Source of the DNA: Siphonodentalium dalli
Taxonomy: Eukaryota; Mollusca; Scaphopoda; Gadilida; Siphonodentaliidae
Length of the DNA: 64,000 bases
Direction: 5' to 3'
NCBI GenBank assembly: GCA_032622095.1
Contig: CP136062.1
Span: forward strand, 1,798,001-1,862,000
The position numbers and the translations under genes were made by a program. The notes below the pieces were generated by a model. That model searched no databases. It was not told the origin of the DNA and was given only the letters and a program-made list of their open reading frames with translations. Numbering within the stretch: the first letter of the stretch is position 1; every line of letters starts with the position of its first letter. This document shows, one piece after another, positions 10,200 to 21,419 of the stretch.

Positions 10200-10760
10200 T
10201 CAAGCCCGAAGATACACATTCGTGTTTCTTATCAACCAAGTAAGTGTCGCTGACTTTTGTAAAATCTTGCTCAAATTTGGTTGTAACATGAATCCATTGG
10301 ATTTCATGAGATCCACTACATACTCAGGCGGTCGATTATTAACGTGGGCGTATCCCCCCTGCCCTAACACTGCCCAACTCATCACAATCCCCTTCTTAGC
10401 ATGCCTAACAACATTATCGACGAAAGCGCTTTCGTATTGCCTCGGAATGTGTTCAGCTACTTCGAGTGATATTATCCAGTCGTATATCGGAATCCCGTAT
10501 TGTGGAATGGTCAGATCCATGAATTGCACACTCCCGTTTGTGAAGTCCTCGCAGTAAGGATTTCCGTCATAGGCGTCATATACCGGTACCCTGTGCGATT
10601 TAAGAATTTCTCTCTTGTAGACCCCCATTCCATCTCCGAAACTCCCTACGCTCGCTCCTTCGAAGAGGTCAATCAGTGTCTTGACGAGTTTCATATCGGT
10701 GATATGTCCTCCCATGCCATTAAAGCAAAATGCTCCCGTGTCTGACGTCAACGTCCCATT
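10200..10760 (-). CDS. Terminal exon of a SAM-dependent methyltransferase-like protein
   Basis: This is the best gene in the window. The exon most likely starts at 10760, right after a splice-acceptor-like ttattcattacag on the minus strand, in phase 0, and ends with a TGA at 10200-10202 (about 186 codons). A frame open back to 10829 only crosses intron-like minisatellite, so I do not use the ATG there. The exon shows a glycine-rich motif I (S-F-G-D-G-M-G-V-Y), a D-W-I-I-S-L-E-V-A-E-H-I-P segment (the Rossmann motif IV region), a G-I-V-M-S-W-A strand, G-Q-G-G-Y-A-H-V-N and a C-terminal N-G-F. These match a class I methyltransferase family common in marine invertebrates and nematodes; its substrate is unknown to me. 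No upstream exon was recognised. Only about 44 bp separate the stop from the LINE. Confidence 0.82.
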   Translation of the reverse strand, partial: NGTLTSDTGAFCFNGMGGHITDMKLVKTLIDLFEGASVGSFGDGMGVYKREILKSHRVPVYDAYDGNPYCEDFTNGSVQFMDLTIPQYGIPIYDWIISLEVAEHIPRQYESAFVDNVVRHAKKGIVMSWAVLGQGGYAHVNNRPPEYVVDLMKSNGFMLQPNLSKILQKSATLTWLIRNTNVYLRA

Positions 10761-11430
10761 CTGTAATGAATAACAGTTTTGATTAGAACAGATGCATTCC
10801 ATATTTAAACATATGTCTTCACAAACCATTTATGTAATCGAATAACAGTTTTGATTTAAACATATGACGTCACAAACCATTTCTGTAATGGAACAACAAT
10901 TTTGATTTAAACATATGACGTCACAAGCCCTTTCTGTAATGGAACAACAGTTTTGATTTAAACAGATGACGTCACACACCATTTACGTAATGGAATAACA
11001 GGTTTGATTGAAACATATGACGTCACAACCCCTTTCTGTAATGGAATAACAGTTTTGATTTAAACATATGACTTCACAAACCCTTTCTGTAATGGAATAA
11101 CAGTTTTGATTTAAACATATGACGTCACAAATCATTTCTGAAATGGAATAACAGTTTTGATTTAAACATATGACGTCACAAACCCTTTATGTAATGGAAT
11201 AACAGTTTTGATTTAAACATATGACGTCACAAACCCTTTCTGAAATGGAATAACAGTTTTGATTTAAACATATGACGTCACAAACAATATCGGTAATGGA
11301 ATAACAGTTTTGATTTAAAACGATGACGTCACAAACCCTTTATGTGATGGAAAAACAGTTTTGATTTATTCAGACGACGTCACAAACCTTTTCTGTCATG
11401 GAATAACAGTTTTGATTTAAACAGATGTAT
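10743..11430 (-). repeat. 51-bp minisatellite overlapping the exon's splice acceptor
   Basis: About 13 tandem copies, period 51 bp (for example TGACGTCA at 10865 and 10916). On the minus strand each unit carries a pyrimidine-rich stretch ending in attccattacag, then aaagggtttg, then TGACGTCA. The first unit overlaps the methyltransferase exon: the exon begins aatgggacgt-TGACGTCA directly after attcattacag. Most units keep a perfect TGACGTCA. A shared string (acagatg(c/t)attc) flanks the array at both ends, near 10790 and 11423. Confidence 0.92.
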
Positions 11431-11770
11431 TCAATATAATCAGTTCAGGGCATCATAAATTCAGATATTATAGTTATATTAAACTATAATATGTAGATAT
11501 GATTGTCCCCACACCCGGTTGTAACTAGCAATCTGATTGGCTACAACGCCACATTTAAATCACCATGCCCCCGTCACCGTAACGTGCGCATAACCATGAG
11601 CACGTGAAACATCGGGGGTATATGAATGATCCTTGAACTGACAGTTGACGTCACCTGACGTCAGCTGCTAAATTATTATTATTGGTGTGAATTAATCGGA
11701 AAATCTATGAAAATCAATTAAATTGAGCAGACATGGCTATTGTTGTGGGACAAAATCGTTATCGCCGGCA
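11431..11770. other. Unique AT-rich DNA, no gene seen
   Basis: Upstream of the minisatellite on the methyltransferase strand. A TGACGTCA-like pair (gttgacgtcacctgacgtcag, near 11645) lies here. No exon was recognised. Confidence 0.4.
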
Positions 11771-11885
11771 ACATCATGGGGTACATGGAGATTTAATACC
11801 TGGGTGTCTCTTTTTTAACACATCGGCTCCGCCCCGGGGTTCAAAATCGACATCCAGGTATTAAATTTCCATGTACCCCCGATGT
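11771..11885. repeat. Inverted repeat (MITE-like), ~37-bp arms
   Basis: Arms 11771-11808 and 11849-11885 are inverted copies (acatc(a/g)(t/g)ggggtacatgg and onward) with few mismatches and a ~40-bp loop. The size and shape suggest a small fold-back element. Confidence 0.8.
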
Positions 11886-12030
11886 AACCGAAAATAACGA
11901 ATAATATCGTCGCTTTGTGAATTCGATACAAGAGGTATAACCCAACATCATATTTCCAACAAAAACAAAATTATTAAAAACAGTGTCATACTAACTCCGA
12001 GCGAATCAAGGATACATTAAATACCCTGTG

Positions 12031-12097
12031 CCAATGCATTCTCTTATATATGCGAGTCGACCATAGGTCGTCTCGCATATATAAGAGAATGCATTGG
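12031..12097. repeat. 67-nt near-perfect hairpin
   Basis: Perfect 26-bp arms (12031-12056 and 12072-12097, starting ccaatgcattc), then a T:T mismatch, then five more pairs around a 3-nt loop. A degenerate copy of the same 67-nt length is at 45391-45457. Both are followed by cctaacaa. Confidence 0.9.
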
Positions 12098-13533
12098 CCT
12101 AACAATTTTTTACAATTTTAATAATCTTTTCTTATATTCTTTAACAATTTTATAATTGCACCCATACAGAGCCCCCGACAAACATGAGCAGACGACACTC
12201 TTCTATATGCTTCTATATATGTTTGGGGCTCCCTGCAGGGTTATTGACATCACAGCATCACTTGCATGGATGGAGACAAGTTATTTCGTCCCAAAAACAT
12301 ACGATAATGAAGTCAACTAACATTCAATTGGTTTAAATTATGTTATAAATGAGCGGCTAAGGCGGGATAACTCTCTGGGTTATGGATATACATTGTCGAC
12401 GAGAGTGGGTTAGGAGCGGAGGCTCGTTCTCGACGAAAACTGCGACTTCAGACTAAAATTATATGACAAATTGTAGGTCTGTTGTATGACAAATTGCAGT
12501 ATCAGAAACCAGTGACATTTTCTGGGAAAATGTAAGCAAAGTGGCAGAAATTTGTCTTTGAAAGTAGCCTTTGGCATTCGTACGCAAACAACGCAAAACC
12601 CAATTTTACCCTAAAACATAACTTTGTGACATGTGGCTACGTGTCCCTGCTACAATTCCATTTCAAAATATTTAACGTTTCCCACATGGACTACCCACAG
12701 AAACGAATTTACCAAGTCCACGAAACACGTGGCTTCGGAATCCATTATGTCGATGTATTTGCCACCTGCACGCGGTTACAGACTGAGGTCAATCCCGTAT
12801 CACTACATGTATGGAAGCCCATAGTTGTCACTTAACTTTTGTCTTTCCGTGCACGGCAACTGTGTCGTGATATCTATCAATTTCAAATATTGTGTTCGTC
12901 GTGTGGTTCCGTATATATACATGGCATTATTATTGCAGACTTGTTAAAGATGAATTCAGGATTCCAAACCTCCAGTTACAACAATACATCAGTCTATTAA
13001 CCACTTTCGCGTTGTGTCACTGCAGTCAATTTTGAAGTGTGGTTCCCCAAATGATATTTCGTATACATTTAGCGTTCATCCAGACCATTTGACCTACATG
13101 TGCGATATCCAATTACGGCATAATGTTTTTTAATTTATTTTCATTTATTATTATTTGGGGAGGGGTAGTCATGCTGTGAGGTCCGTACATTGTCTTTGCT
13201 TCGGATAGGCATCGTGTGGTCGCTTTTATTTTTCTCGAGCCCCGTGTCCATAACCTATAATTGATCGAATTATAACGAGCATGGTACCTGCTCTGATATA
13301 TAAGTCACGGGCAGCGAATAAAATGACATTGAAGGGGAAGTTATGTCACTATATATACACCAGTGATTAAATTATTAAACTAAATGTATATATGCAGTCT
13401 TGGTGCGCATGTGTGCAGTTCTGATAGGGTAGATCCGTACCACGCATGTGGGAGTCTACATGTGTCGCATTTCACGAGTAAACGCGATATAACAGTACAG
13501 CTCAACTCCAGTTCCTCTCTACCATGCAGGGAC
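12098..13533. other. Non-coding stretch, no supported gene
   Basis: Overlapping 60-70 codon frames at 12626-12835 look like chance. The last part is simple AT-rich DNA. I saw no RNA gene or repeat array. Confidence 0.4.
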
Positions 13534-13891
13534 GTTACTTATACTTAGACACTTATAATACGTATGTTACATGTACTTAGTCACTTATAGTACGTATGTA
13601 ACATGTACTTAGACACTTATAATACGCATGTTACATGTACTTAGACACTTATAATACGTATGTTACATGTACTTAGACACTTATAGTACGTATGTTACAT
13701 GTACTTAGACACTTATAATACGTATGTTACATGTACTTAGACACTTATAATACGTATGTTACATGTACTTATACACGTATAATACGCATGTTACATGTAC
13801 TTATACACTTATAATACGTATGTTACATGTACTTAGGTACTTATAATACGCATGTTACATGTACTTAGACACTTATAGTACGTATGCTACC
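13534..13891. repeat. 32-bp minisatellite, ~11 copies
   Basis: Unit: acatgtacttagacacttat plus a 12-bp remainder (aatacgtatgtt) containing the palindrome TACGTA. Units differ by single bases, such as tagtacg versus taatacg. There are no variable spacers, so this is a tandem repeat and not a CRISPR-like array. Confidence 0.95.
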
Positions 13892-14028
13892 TTCCATAAC
13901 CAGAAGGTAACTGCCGAAAACCAATACAAGGACAAATCAGCCCAATCTGATAAAAGTGTCGCAACTCTGTTAAAAGTGAACGGCCGGTTTCCAATATTGA
14001 TGTTGACCTGTATTTTGTGGTATTGAAC

Positions 14029-14790
14029 CTACGTACCATATTTCATTCCATTTAGTTCAGTTAATAACTGGCAGATGTGATCGGTAGACAAAAGTCTCTC
14101 AGGGAACAAATCAAATTGGTTGCGAGAATACTTTTCGCTCAGAACGCCTGATTTGATAGCGATTGTGTATAAGACTCTGTCGAGGTTCCTGTCGACAACA
14201 GCCCCTAAAATGTTTCTCGGATCACCTCTCCCACGATCGATATGATTGTGGTATTGGAATGGCAACATGTTCGTTAACTTCAGCTGTTTTGAGTTCCACT
14301 CTGCTGCGTTTCACCATTCTTTCAGCTTGTTTTAGCTGGGCCTCACAAGCCTTTAACCGTTTGTTGCAGAGCGAATCTATTTGCTCAGTAATAGCCGAGT
14401 CTGCTTGCACCTGCTTGTACCGACTGCTTAATGAACTGGTTAAACAGAAAGTTCCACGGGTTCTGCTGATATCGTCGTGTCACCTGTATATTGTGCTGCT
14501 TGTGCTGCGTCAATCAGATCTGCTTCTGTCGCAATCATCGATAACAACTCAGTTGGCAACGAGGTGCTGGACAGGCCAATCCGAGCTTCACAGCCGAACA
14601 CAGCTGAATAATGCGAACATTTAATGCCAGAATGGTGAGGTGAATTCTTCTGGAACTGAATAAACTTCAAACCGTTAGGCCAGTCTGTTTCATTGTCAGC
14701 GAGCCAATCCACTAGCATATCCTTGATATCACCATTGGCCCTTTCAATCGAACCTTGGCTTTGGAGGTGTTGTGCAGCTATTAATTTTAG
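14029..14790 (-). pseudogene. Broken DDE integrase of a KRBA2/SCAND3-like transposon family
   Basis: Three minus-strand frames together cover the C-terminal third of an integrase-type transposase. 14440-14790 has S-Q-G-S-I-E-R-A-N-G-D, where the Glu is the last residue of the DDE triad, then a W-P-N-G-L-K-F-I-Q-F segment, H-H-S-G-I-K, and V-F-G-C-E-A-R-I-G-L. 14222-14410 holds a C-K-R/E-Q-A-rich helix and V-A-I-P-I-P. 14029-14260 holds D-R-G-R-G-D-P-R-N-I-L-G and Y-S-R-N-Q-F. These are landmarks of the rve-type integrases in KRBA2/SCAND3-like proteins. The frame changes near 14410-14440 and again near 14240, and the first two catalytic Asp residues are absent. It is a 5'-truncated, frameshifted relic with no function expected. 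Confidence 0.8.
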
Positions 14791-14965
14791 TATCACTCAA
14801 ATGATTAAAATAAACAACTTCCATAATCGCATTTCGCTGTTAAATTATAATAATGCCAGAAGAGAAGCTAATTAACCGTTGAAACAAATTGTCTGAACTT
14901 ATATTGTGTAAAGTAGCAAATGTGACTCTTAAAATCCATTACACTTATTAAATCAATTAACAAAT
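14791..14965. other. Short unique stretch
   Basis: AT-rich. Nothing seen apart from the truncated edge of the integrase relic. Confidence 0.3.
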
Positions 14966-15112
14966 TTCAGTGATTACGCGTAATCCCTAGCCACTTTTAG
15001 TGGTTTCATGAAATCCCTGACTCTTTCAGTTATTACGTGTAATCACGGACCCTGTTTAGTGGTTTCATGTAATCCCTAGGGATTTCGCGAAATTACTAAT
15101 TTCACTGATTTA
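14966..15112. repeat. Minisatellite of ~30-bp units centred on small palindromes
   Basis: Successive units carry GATTACGCGTAATC (14972-14985), TTTCATGAAA, ATTACGTGTAAT, TTTCATGTAA and ATTTCGCGAAAT, separated by cctag, agtg and similar linkers, at about 28-31 bp spacing. Each core is self-complementary or nearly so. Confidence 0.75.
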
Positions 15113-15167
15113 CTGTAACAGATACATGTGATATTTCGTACATTTCAATAACAATGAAAAATAATCG

Positions 15168-16566
15168 CAAAAGGGCCATAACTCCGCCAAGAAACATTGG
15201 GCGGAAATCCGGATACCATTATATCTAGTAAACCTTCGATGCCTACATTCGCTAGAGATTTCGCGTTCCTACTGCAATCAGTTTCTGAGTATTTCGAAAT
15301 AAACGGAAAACGACCTCAGTGGAAAAACAATATACTTCCTTGGTTACACCATGGAAGTATAATAATAGGGCGAATCTTGAGCTGAAAACATCGTAGTTTA
15401 GGGACGGAAAATAGGAAGTAGGATGATTATATCACGTCCTTACCATGTTTATGTTGATCTCAAGTGATTGCAAGTGACCCCACCCCTGCCTCGAAATTGG
15501 GTGACGGGATTGGGAAATTGTCAACCCAGGCTCAAAATGCGAATTTTGAAGACCCGTAACTCCGTTATTTTCCAATGGATTTAAAAAAAAATTTCAGTTT
15601 TGTGATCTGCTGCTCACATATATTGTATGGAATGAATTTAATCTGAATCGGAGACGAAAACCATTTCGGTTATTGGTTCAAACTTTGAGGGTCCAAATCT
15701 CCGCCATTTTCCAACGGATCTGAGATCTGTTTTCAGCGTCGTGATAAGTTTGTAGGGTAGATGTTATATTCCAAGTTTCATCTGATTCGGAGACTAAATA
15801 AAATATGGAACCATAAACCACCCCTCCCCAGAACCACAATACTGAACCGACACTGGCAAAATTTGGCTCACACCGAGCACTAGTTAGTCTGGATACTTAG
15901 AAGTGTGTCACTATTTGCAATGATTGTCCGTTTTAAAGGAGATAGGGCAACAACCCGATTGTCCCCCAAATAAAAAAATTGAGGGCCCACAACTCTGGTA
16001 TTTCTACTCTGATTTCAAAATTCTTTCGCGGTATTTGATCAGCTTTACACAGTCAAGCCATACACAGAAATAGACGAGTTTCGTAACGATTTTTTTTTTA
16101 TTTGGCACCCCCATCCTATTGTAAAAATGTGAGAACGACCCTGTCCAGTTTTCGTTTTTCCACTGAACAGTAAATGGTAAAGATGACTGTGAAGACTAAA
16201 TTCAATTATATGGAATGATAGGAGAGTACAGCTGAGTACAATGAATTCGGTGTATGCCTATTTATGGGCAGTAACTCTTCAGGGAAAGCGCGGACACAAG
16301 TTTTGATGCCCTTGGGCAGTAGTGCATATCGAGACGTGCATACGGTCTAATTTTCGATGCTCTGCTTCTTATAATTTCCGAGATAATAAAATGACATTTT
16401 TTCAAATAAAGGGAAATAACTCCTCGGTGAAAGCGCGGACAAAATCGTTATGGGCCATAGGCATAAAACTCATGTACCCCAACCTACTTACCAAGTTTTA
16501 GTTTCCTACTTCTTGTACGTTTCGAGGAATAGTGATTACAAAAGTGTCAAGTATAATAATAATGAA
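15168..16566 (+). repeat. Copy 1 of the 'gggccataactccg' long repeat (~1.4 kb)
   Basis: A 'head' of about 200 bp (gggccataactccg through ctgcaatcagtttctgag to ggttacaccatggaagtata) is followed by a ~1.2 kb 'body'. It aligns almost base for base with 24900-26322. The end is an (ATA)n tract, after which the 4.66 kb inverted-arm element begins within about 90 bp. Peptides predicted here (for example 16450-16701) are repeat-derived. Confidence 0.88.
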
Positions 16567-16652
16567 AAACTAGAGGTCAGATTCCATGGAATCAGATATA
16601 CTTCCATGGTATCCCATCCCATCCCATGTGAGTGTTATGCGTGTATGTGTGT

Positions 16653-19600
16653 TAGTAGAGTCGCTTATGTACTTTCGTGGGAATTGTTTGAACAAATGTA
16701 GAGACTATGATATTATGATAGGGTATCACTTACTTTGTCGGAAAAAGTTTGTTAGACTTCATGGGTCCGCGACTGGAGAGAATTATGACGTCACAAAGAT
16801 GACGTCATTGTCAGTTCAGTTTAGACGTAAGGTTTTCCTGAGAACTGACGAATTCTGCGCATATTTCTTAACTGTTATACATTTTTTTTCAGTTAGGGCA
16901 ATTCATCAATAGCAGTGCTCAAAGTACAGTACCCAAATTTATGGCAAAATGTTATTCCAGTCAAAGATGGCTGCCAAAATGGCACCTGAAAATCAAAAAA
17001 ATTGCGATTTTCGAGAATTTCATGTAACAGTCCTTCCGTTTGTTAGCGACTGCGAATTATGACAATTATGTGTTTACTTATTGCCTCAGTAATGTAGTGC
17101 ACCAATTTTGTTGTACAAAACATGCTCGATCTGTCAAAATCCACTTTAGACAACCGAATTATAGCTTCTTGTCAAAAATCAATTCCGATATTGTAGCAAT
17201 ATATTTAAAGAAATGAGTGGAATTCAGCGATGGGAAAGAAATATTTGTGCCACATATGGAATTATTGTCACATAGCAACAGAACTGTTCCATTTCACCCA
17301 AGATGGCTTCCAAAATGGCAGTCAAAATACAAAAGTCAGTGTTCGTTACACCACCAAATATCGCCCTGGCATTCCGTCATGGGGAATTAGGTTAATCGGT
17401 TACTTTTAGGTAAATGCGCATAGCTTTAATTTCTTATACAAATTAGCGATGTCCTATACGACATACGTGTCATTTCTTTGAATTTCCTGAAATTTAGTGA
17501 GGAGGGTATTGAAGAGAAAATCCAACTCACTATGTGAAATTAGAAAGTATCTTAGACCGCCATCTTAGCTTGTGGGACAAGTGTTACCATCCCAGTGTCT
17601 AGCCTTATGTGCTATACATGTACTCTAAGCCAGAGTAATAATTGAGAAATATTGGTGGTTACCTTGTCAAATGGTAATTGATGATGCAGATAAGCGTTGG
17701 TGTCAGTTCTTGTCGTGACATATCAGTAGAAAATGCATAAATATAGATTATCATATACGGTAGCAATACACAATTGTTTATTGTGATAGCTATGAAGTGG
17801 GATTGTACTTCTCAGCTATACCATGAATATTGGCAAGCAAGAAACAACACATCCTTGTTTATAAAACACAAACAATAAGAGAATTAATTATATGGCTGTC
17901 ATTTGGCCTGTTTGTCTTACTGTTGGTTGCGCTGTAACCTTTAATTAAATTTTCACGGTAACACAATTTGAACCTCGTTTAATTTATCTTAGCAGGTTTC
18001 AATGTCATTGATAACAACGACAGATTAAAATATATTCGTATAAGGGGTAGCGTCCCGTATCAAGCTTAAAGCGATATATTGTGAATACCAGGTGCTGAAA
18101 TCTGGATGATGGTATTCAACAAAGTGGTCCAACCACTTTCATAGCATATGTGGAGTTTTGAGACGTTACTATAAGTTATTGACCTCCCATGACATATTTA
18201 TTAAGTTGAAATGAACATCATCATACACCAGACTAGATCCCCGAAAACAGGCGAAATGGTGTGTCTGGTTCTTGGCTTTCCTCGTGTTGTGATAATTGGT
18301 GATAGCCACACAAAGTGATTCGCCCAATATACGAAAGCTGCATTGGCACGAACACAGTAGGCTGGTATGGACCAGTGATAATATACAGCCAAATAATATC
18401 CCATATTGATTTCTGTGAGTTAGGCATGTGAAGAGTTTAGTGAGACAATGAATTTCATTTTACATCAATAGGAAAGTGGTTCTTGGCAATGGTTATTATC
18501 GAGTTGCTGGTCGCACTTGATTGGTGATTATTTTGAAGTTTATCGAAATCAACAGGGCATGCGCAACAGCTCTGCTTATCCAACCATTCAGCTTAGCTGA
18601 TGAAAGAATGTGAATGGTAGACGCAATAGATACGATCCAAAATTGGACAGGCGATACTTATTATAATGCTAATTCCTGTATTTTGACGAATTGGATGACC
18701 ACACAGTGGAAAACGGGTGAGGCGGTGGGAAACGAGTGAGGCGTCCTTTGGTAGTGACGGGTCTTCTGGTGTCATGTCAGCAGTTTTATTTCTTATGTCC
18801 AATATACTCTGGAATCCAGGTTCTGAATACTGAATGACATTGTGGGCAACGTAGTCCACTAACTTCTTACAGCATAATGTGAAGTACTAGTTGGAGTTAA
18901 TAACAGCTCGTGACATGCCCTGTTGATTTTGGGTTAGAACGTTTTCATGAAACAAATGAAATGCGGAAATGAAGGAAGTTGAATTAGCACGCGTAACTAC
19001 GGAGGTGGCCATGGTTTACTATAATAATAATGGCATCTTTCTGATCATATTATATAGGCCGATTCATATATATCCTACTGCCCCAAACTGTTCCAAGTAT
19101 AGTCGACTATGAATTATCTGATCAGTCTGGCTATATCCCACAAATTGTATATACCATGCCGCATTCGTGCATCGCGATAATCTACCCCAACAAGTGACAT
19201 ATATATATTAACTTCAGCAGAACACGGTCGTGGTGATGCTATTGTACGAAGAGCTCCATACATGTTCACGTGATAAGCAATCCCGTTTGATCAGATAGAC
19301 CTTAGTTTAAACAGTATTTATTCCATGAATAATACAGCAACAATATGTATATGTTTAATCGTAGACCGGAGTCGACATCAACTGTGCATGCTTATGTGAG
19401 TCATTTCCGGGAATTATTTTATATTCACCCCACCTAACGACAGCGTCCATATACACATTAGCGGTACTTGAAAATGAGACAAATTAATTATATACACACA
19501 TACAAGTATATATATTGCTTGAGTTCTAGTTCAAATGTGTAAAGATCACATCTTGGTCGACATATTAATGTATATGCGGAAATGTACCGGTACTTATAGT

Positions 19601-21308
19601 GTGAACTGATGAAAAGAAGTTTAAGAATGAGGCAATCATCAACATTCCTTCCTGCACATATAATGTTTGCCAGAATGGTGGAAGGGGTGTCTGATCATTT
19701 GTGTCGATTGTCCGTTCCAATCACCAAGAGTACCCATACAAGGATTGATTTTACGAAGACCTTTTATGAATATTATGTCAGAAAACGTCCGTGTCACTAC
19801 GACAGACTATCCAACCTCGTTCATTTACCAAACATATACCGGCGGTATACATGTACCATGGTGAAATGGAAAAGAATAAAGTATAGCTATAATATCCGGG
19901 CGATCTCCTGGTTTATATTTTCGTATACGAGTTCAATCGTTATCGATATGCATGCAAGAACGTATGGCGATCACATGCATCAGTTGAGCATCGGTAGCTG
20001 ACAGCGCCTGAAGTCGGCAAATTCACTATTCTCTCCACATACCATGTTGGTCTCTATTAAAATATTGATATAATATCAAAATCGAATTTGGCACAAATCC
20101 ATGTACTTAACGTGCTTGCTCATATATTTCGGTTTTATGTAGTGAATGGTGTGTTCCCACCGAAAGCCCATGTATGGTGATAATATCCATATGTGTCATT
20201 CTTACGTGCTGGGATATATTGCGGAAATATGTGTATTTTAATGTCAAATTTCGACATTTTCGCCACATTGGCGGCCATCTCGAATACAATAAGATATTAA
20301 TAACTCCGGATTATCTAAATCGGAGCACATTCATTCATACATTCATTCATATATCTAACACCGAGATATCGTTCTCCTGAGGTGGACATGTTATTTGACG
20401 TATACAAATATAATGTTTGGCGAATTTTCACGATGCTTATTTGAACAATAATTGTCATATGAACTCACATTTTGAATCAATGTGGTAAGACAACTAATAG
20501 GACTGTGTCATAACATGTCGATTATTTATTTGGAAGAAGCCAATTAGTCTGCTACATTCACCTTCTATATGACAGAATCGCAATAGGCTGAAATAGGGTA
20601 AACTTTGCGTATTATCGTATTTTGGCCGCCATCTTAGAAGCCATCTTGGATTAAGTTGACAGATTCTGGATCCAGTTAGATGTAAATACCTTATGCAATG
20701 ATCCTACTAATTTCTATCGTCGATTAATTCAAAATTTCCATAAGGAAATCGTTAGAAAATTAAAAAGTATATTTTGGCAAAAATTCATACCACTTCCTTT
20801 AAATCATCGCATTTGGAGAAGACAATCACGGTTATGATTCAAGAAATCAACTAATGTGATGCCGAAGTGATTTGTTATCATTATTTAATAGAAGTATATT
20901 CCCCAATCGTCACCAGTTCGATACAATCGGACATTATGTAGGCGACATGTATGAAAAATCATAAATTTTCACACTTCCAGTAGCCATTTTGGCAGCCATC
21001 TTTGATCGAGAGGAATTTTTTTTATATAAAAATATAACATGGCGTCCCATCATACACTGTACAAAAGGATTGTCATATATTTTATATCACAATTATATTT
21101 TTATCATGAAATCAAACAATAGCGAACTTAACAAAATTAGCATGGCGGCCATCTTTGTGACGTCATCAGACCACCCAGTCGCGACCCCAGGGGGTCTAAC
21201 AAAAAAAATTCTGAAGTAGAGACCATATACTGGCTCATAAACATGGTCTCTATATTTGTTCATGAATTTCCCACGGGAGCCAAAAATCGGACATAAGCGA
21301 CTCTACTA
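16653..21308. mobile_element. 4.66-kb element with long diverged inverted arms
   Basis: Arms 16653-17335 and about 20615-21308 match on opposite strands. TAGTAGAGTCGCTTATGT at the left edge pairs with its complement ending at 21308; a tgacgtcacaaagatg block (16786-16801) pairs with 21151-21166; gatggctgccaaaatgg (16966) with 20983-21004; and ccaagatggctt(c/t) (17299) with 20617-20650. Paired sums stay near 37950-37965, so this is one inverted structure centred near 18980. The arms are diverged and carry indels. The ~3.3 kb centre has no recognised gene. A large non-autonomous or decayed DNA transposon is the likeliest reading. No convincing target duplication was found. Confidence 0.72.
17336..20614. 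other. Central region of the inverted-arm element, no gene recognised
   Basis: Short minus-strand frames at 18201-18427 and 18593-18859 show no family I can name. About 18080-18190 and about 18800-18910 look like diverged direct copies about 710 bp apart (for example aataccaggtgctgaa versus gaatccaggttctgaa). The plus frame at 19609-20001 (130 codons) has no recognisable features and is probably chance. Confidence 0.4.
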
Positions 21309-21419
21309 TGTTCCTCTTTATGCGAATGCAATTGGTGCCTTATGGGCCGATGGTGCACTTGCATTGTCATTTCTAAATTTAATATATATCTTGGGACTTC
21401 TGTCTGTCTGTTTGTTTGT

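Noticed and set aside
10761-10829. Using the upstream ATG (10829) as the start of the methyltransferase
   Set aside because: That segment is minisatellite and intron-like, and a good splice acceptor lies at 10761. The homologous part begins after it.
13534-13891. CRISPR-like array
   Set aside because: Repeats are contiguous with no unique spacers, and the window is eukaryotic. The same applies to the 37-bp and 51-bp arrays.
19609-20001. 130-codon ORF in the core of the inverted-arm element
   Set aside because: No recognisable domain, no splice or promoter context, and overlapping alternative frames. Kept only as unexplained DNA.
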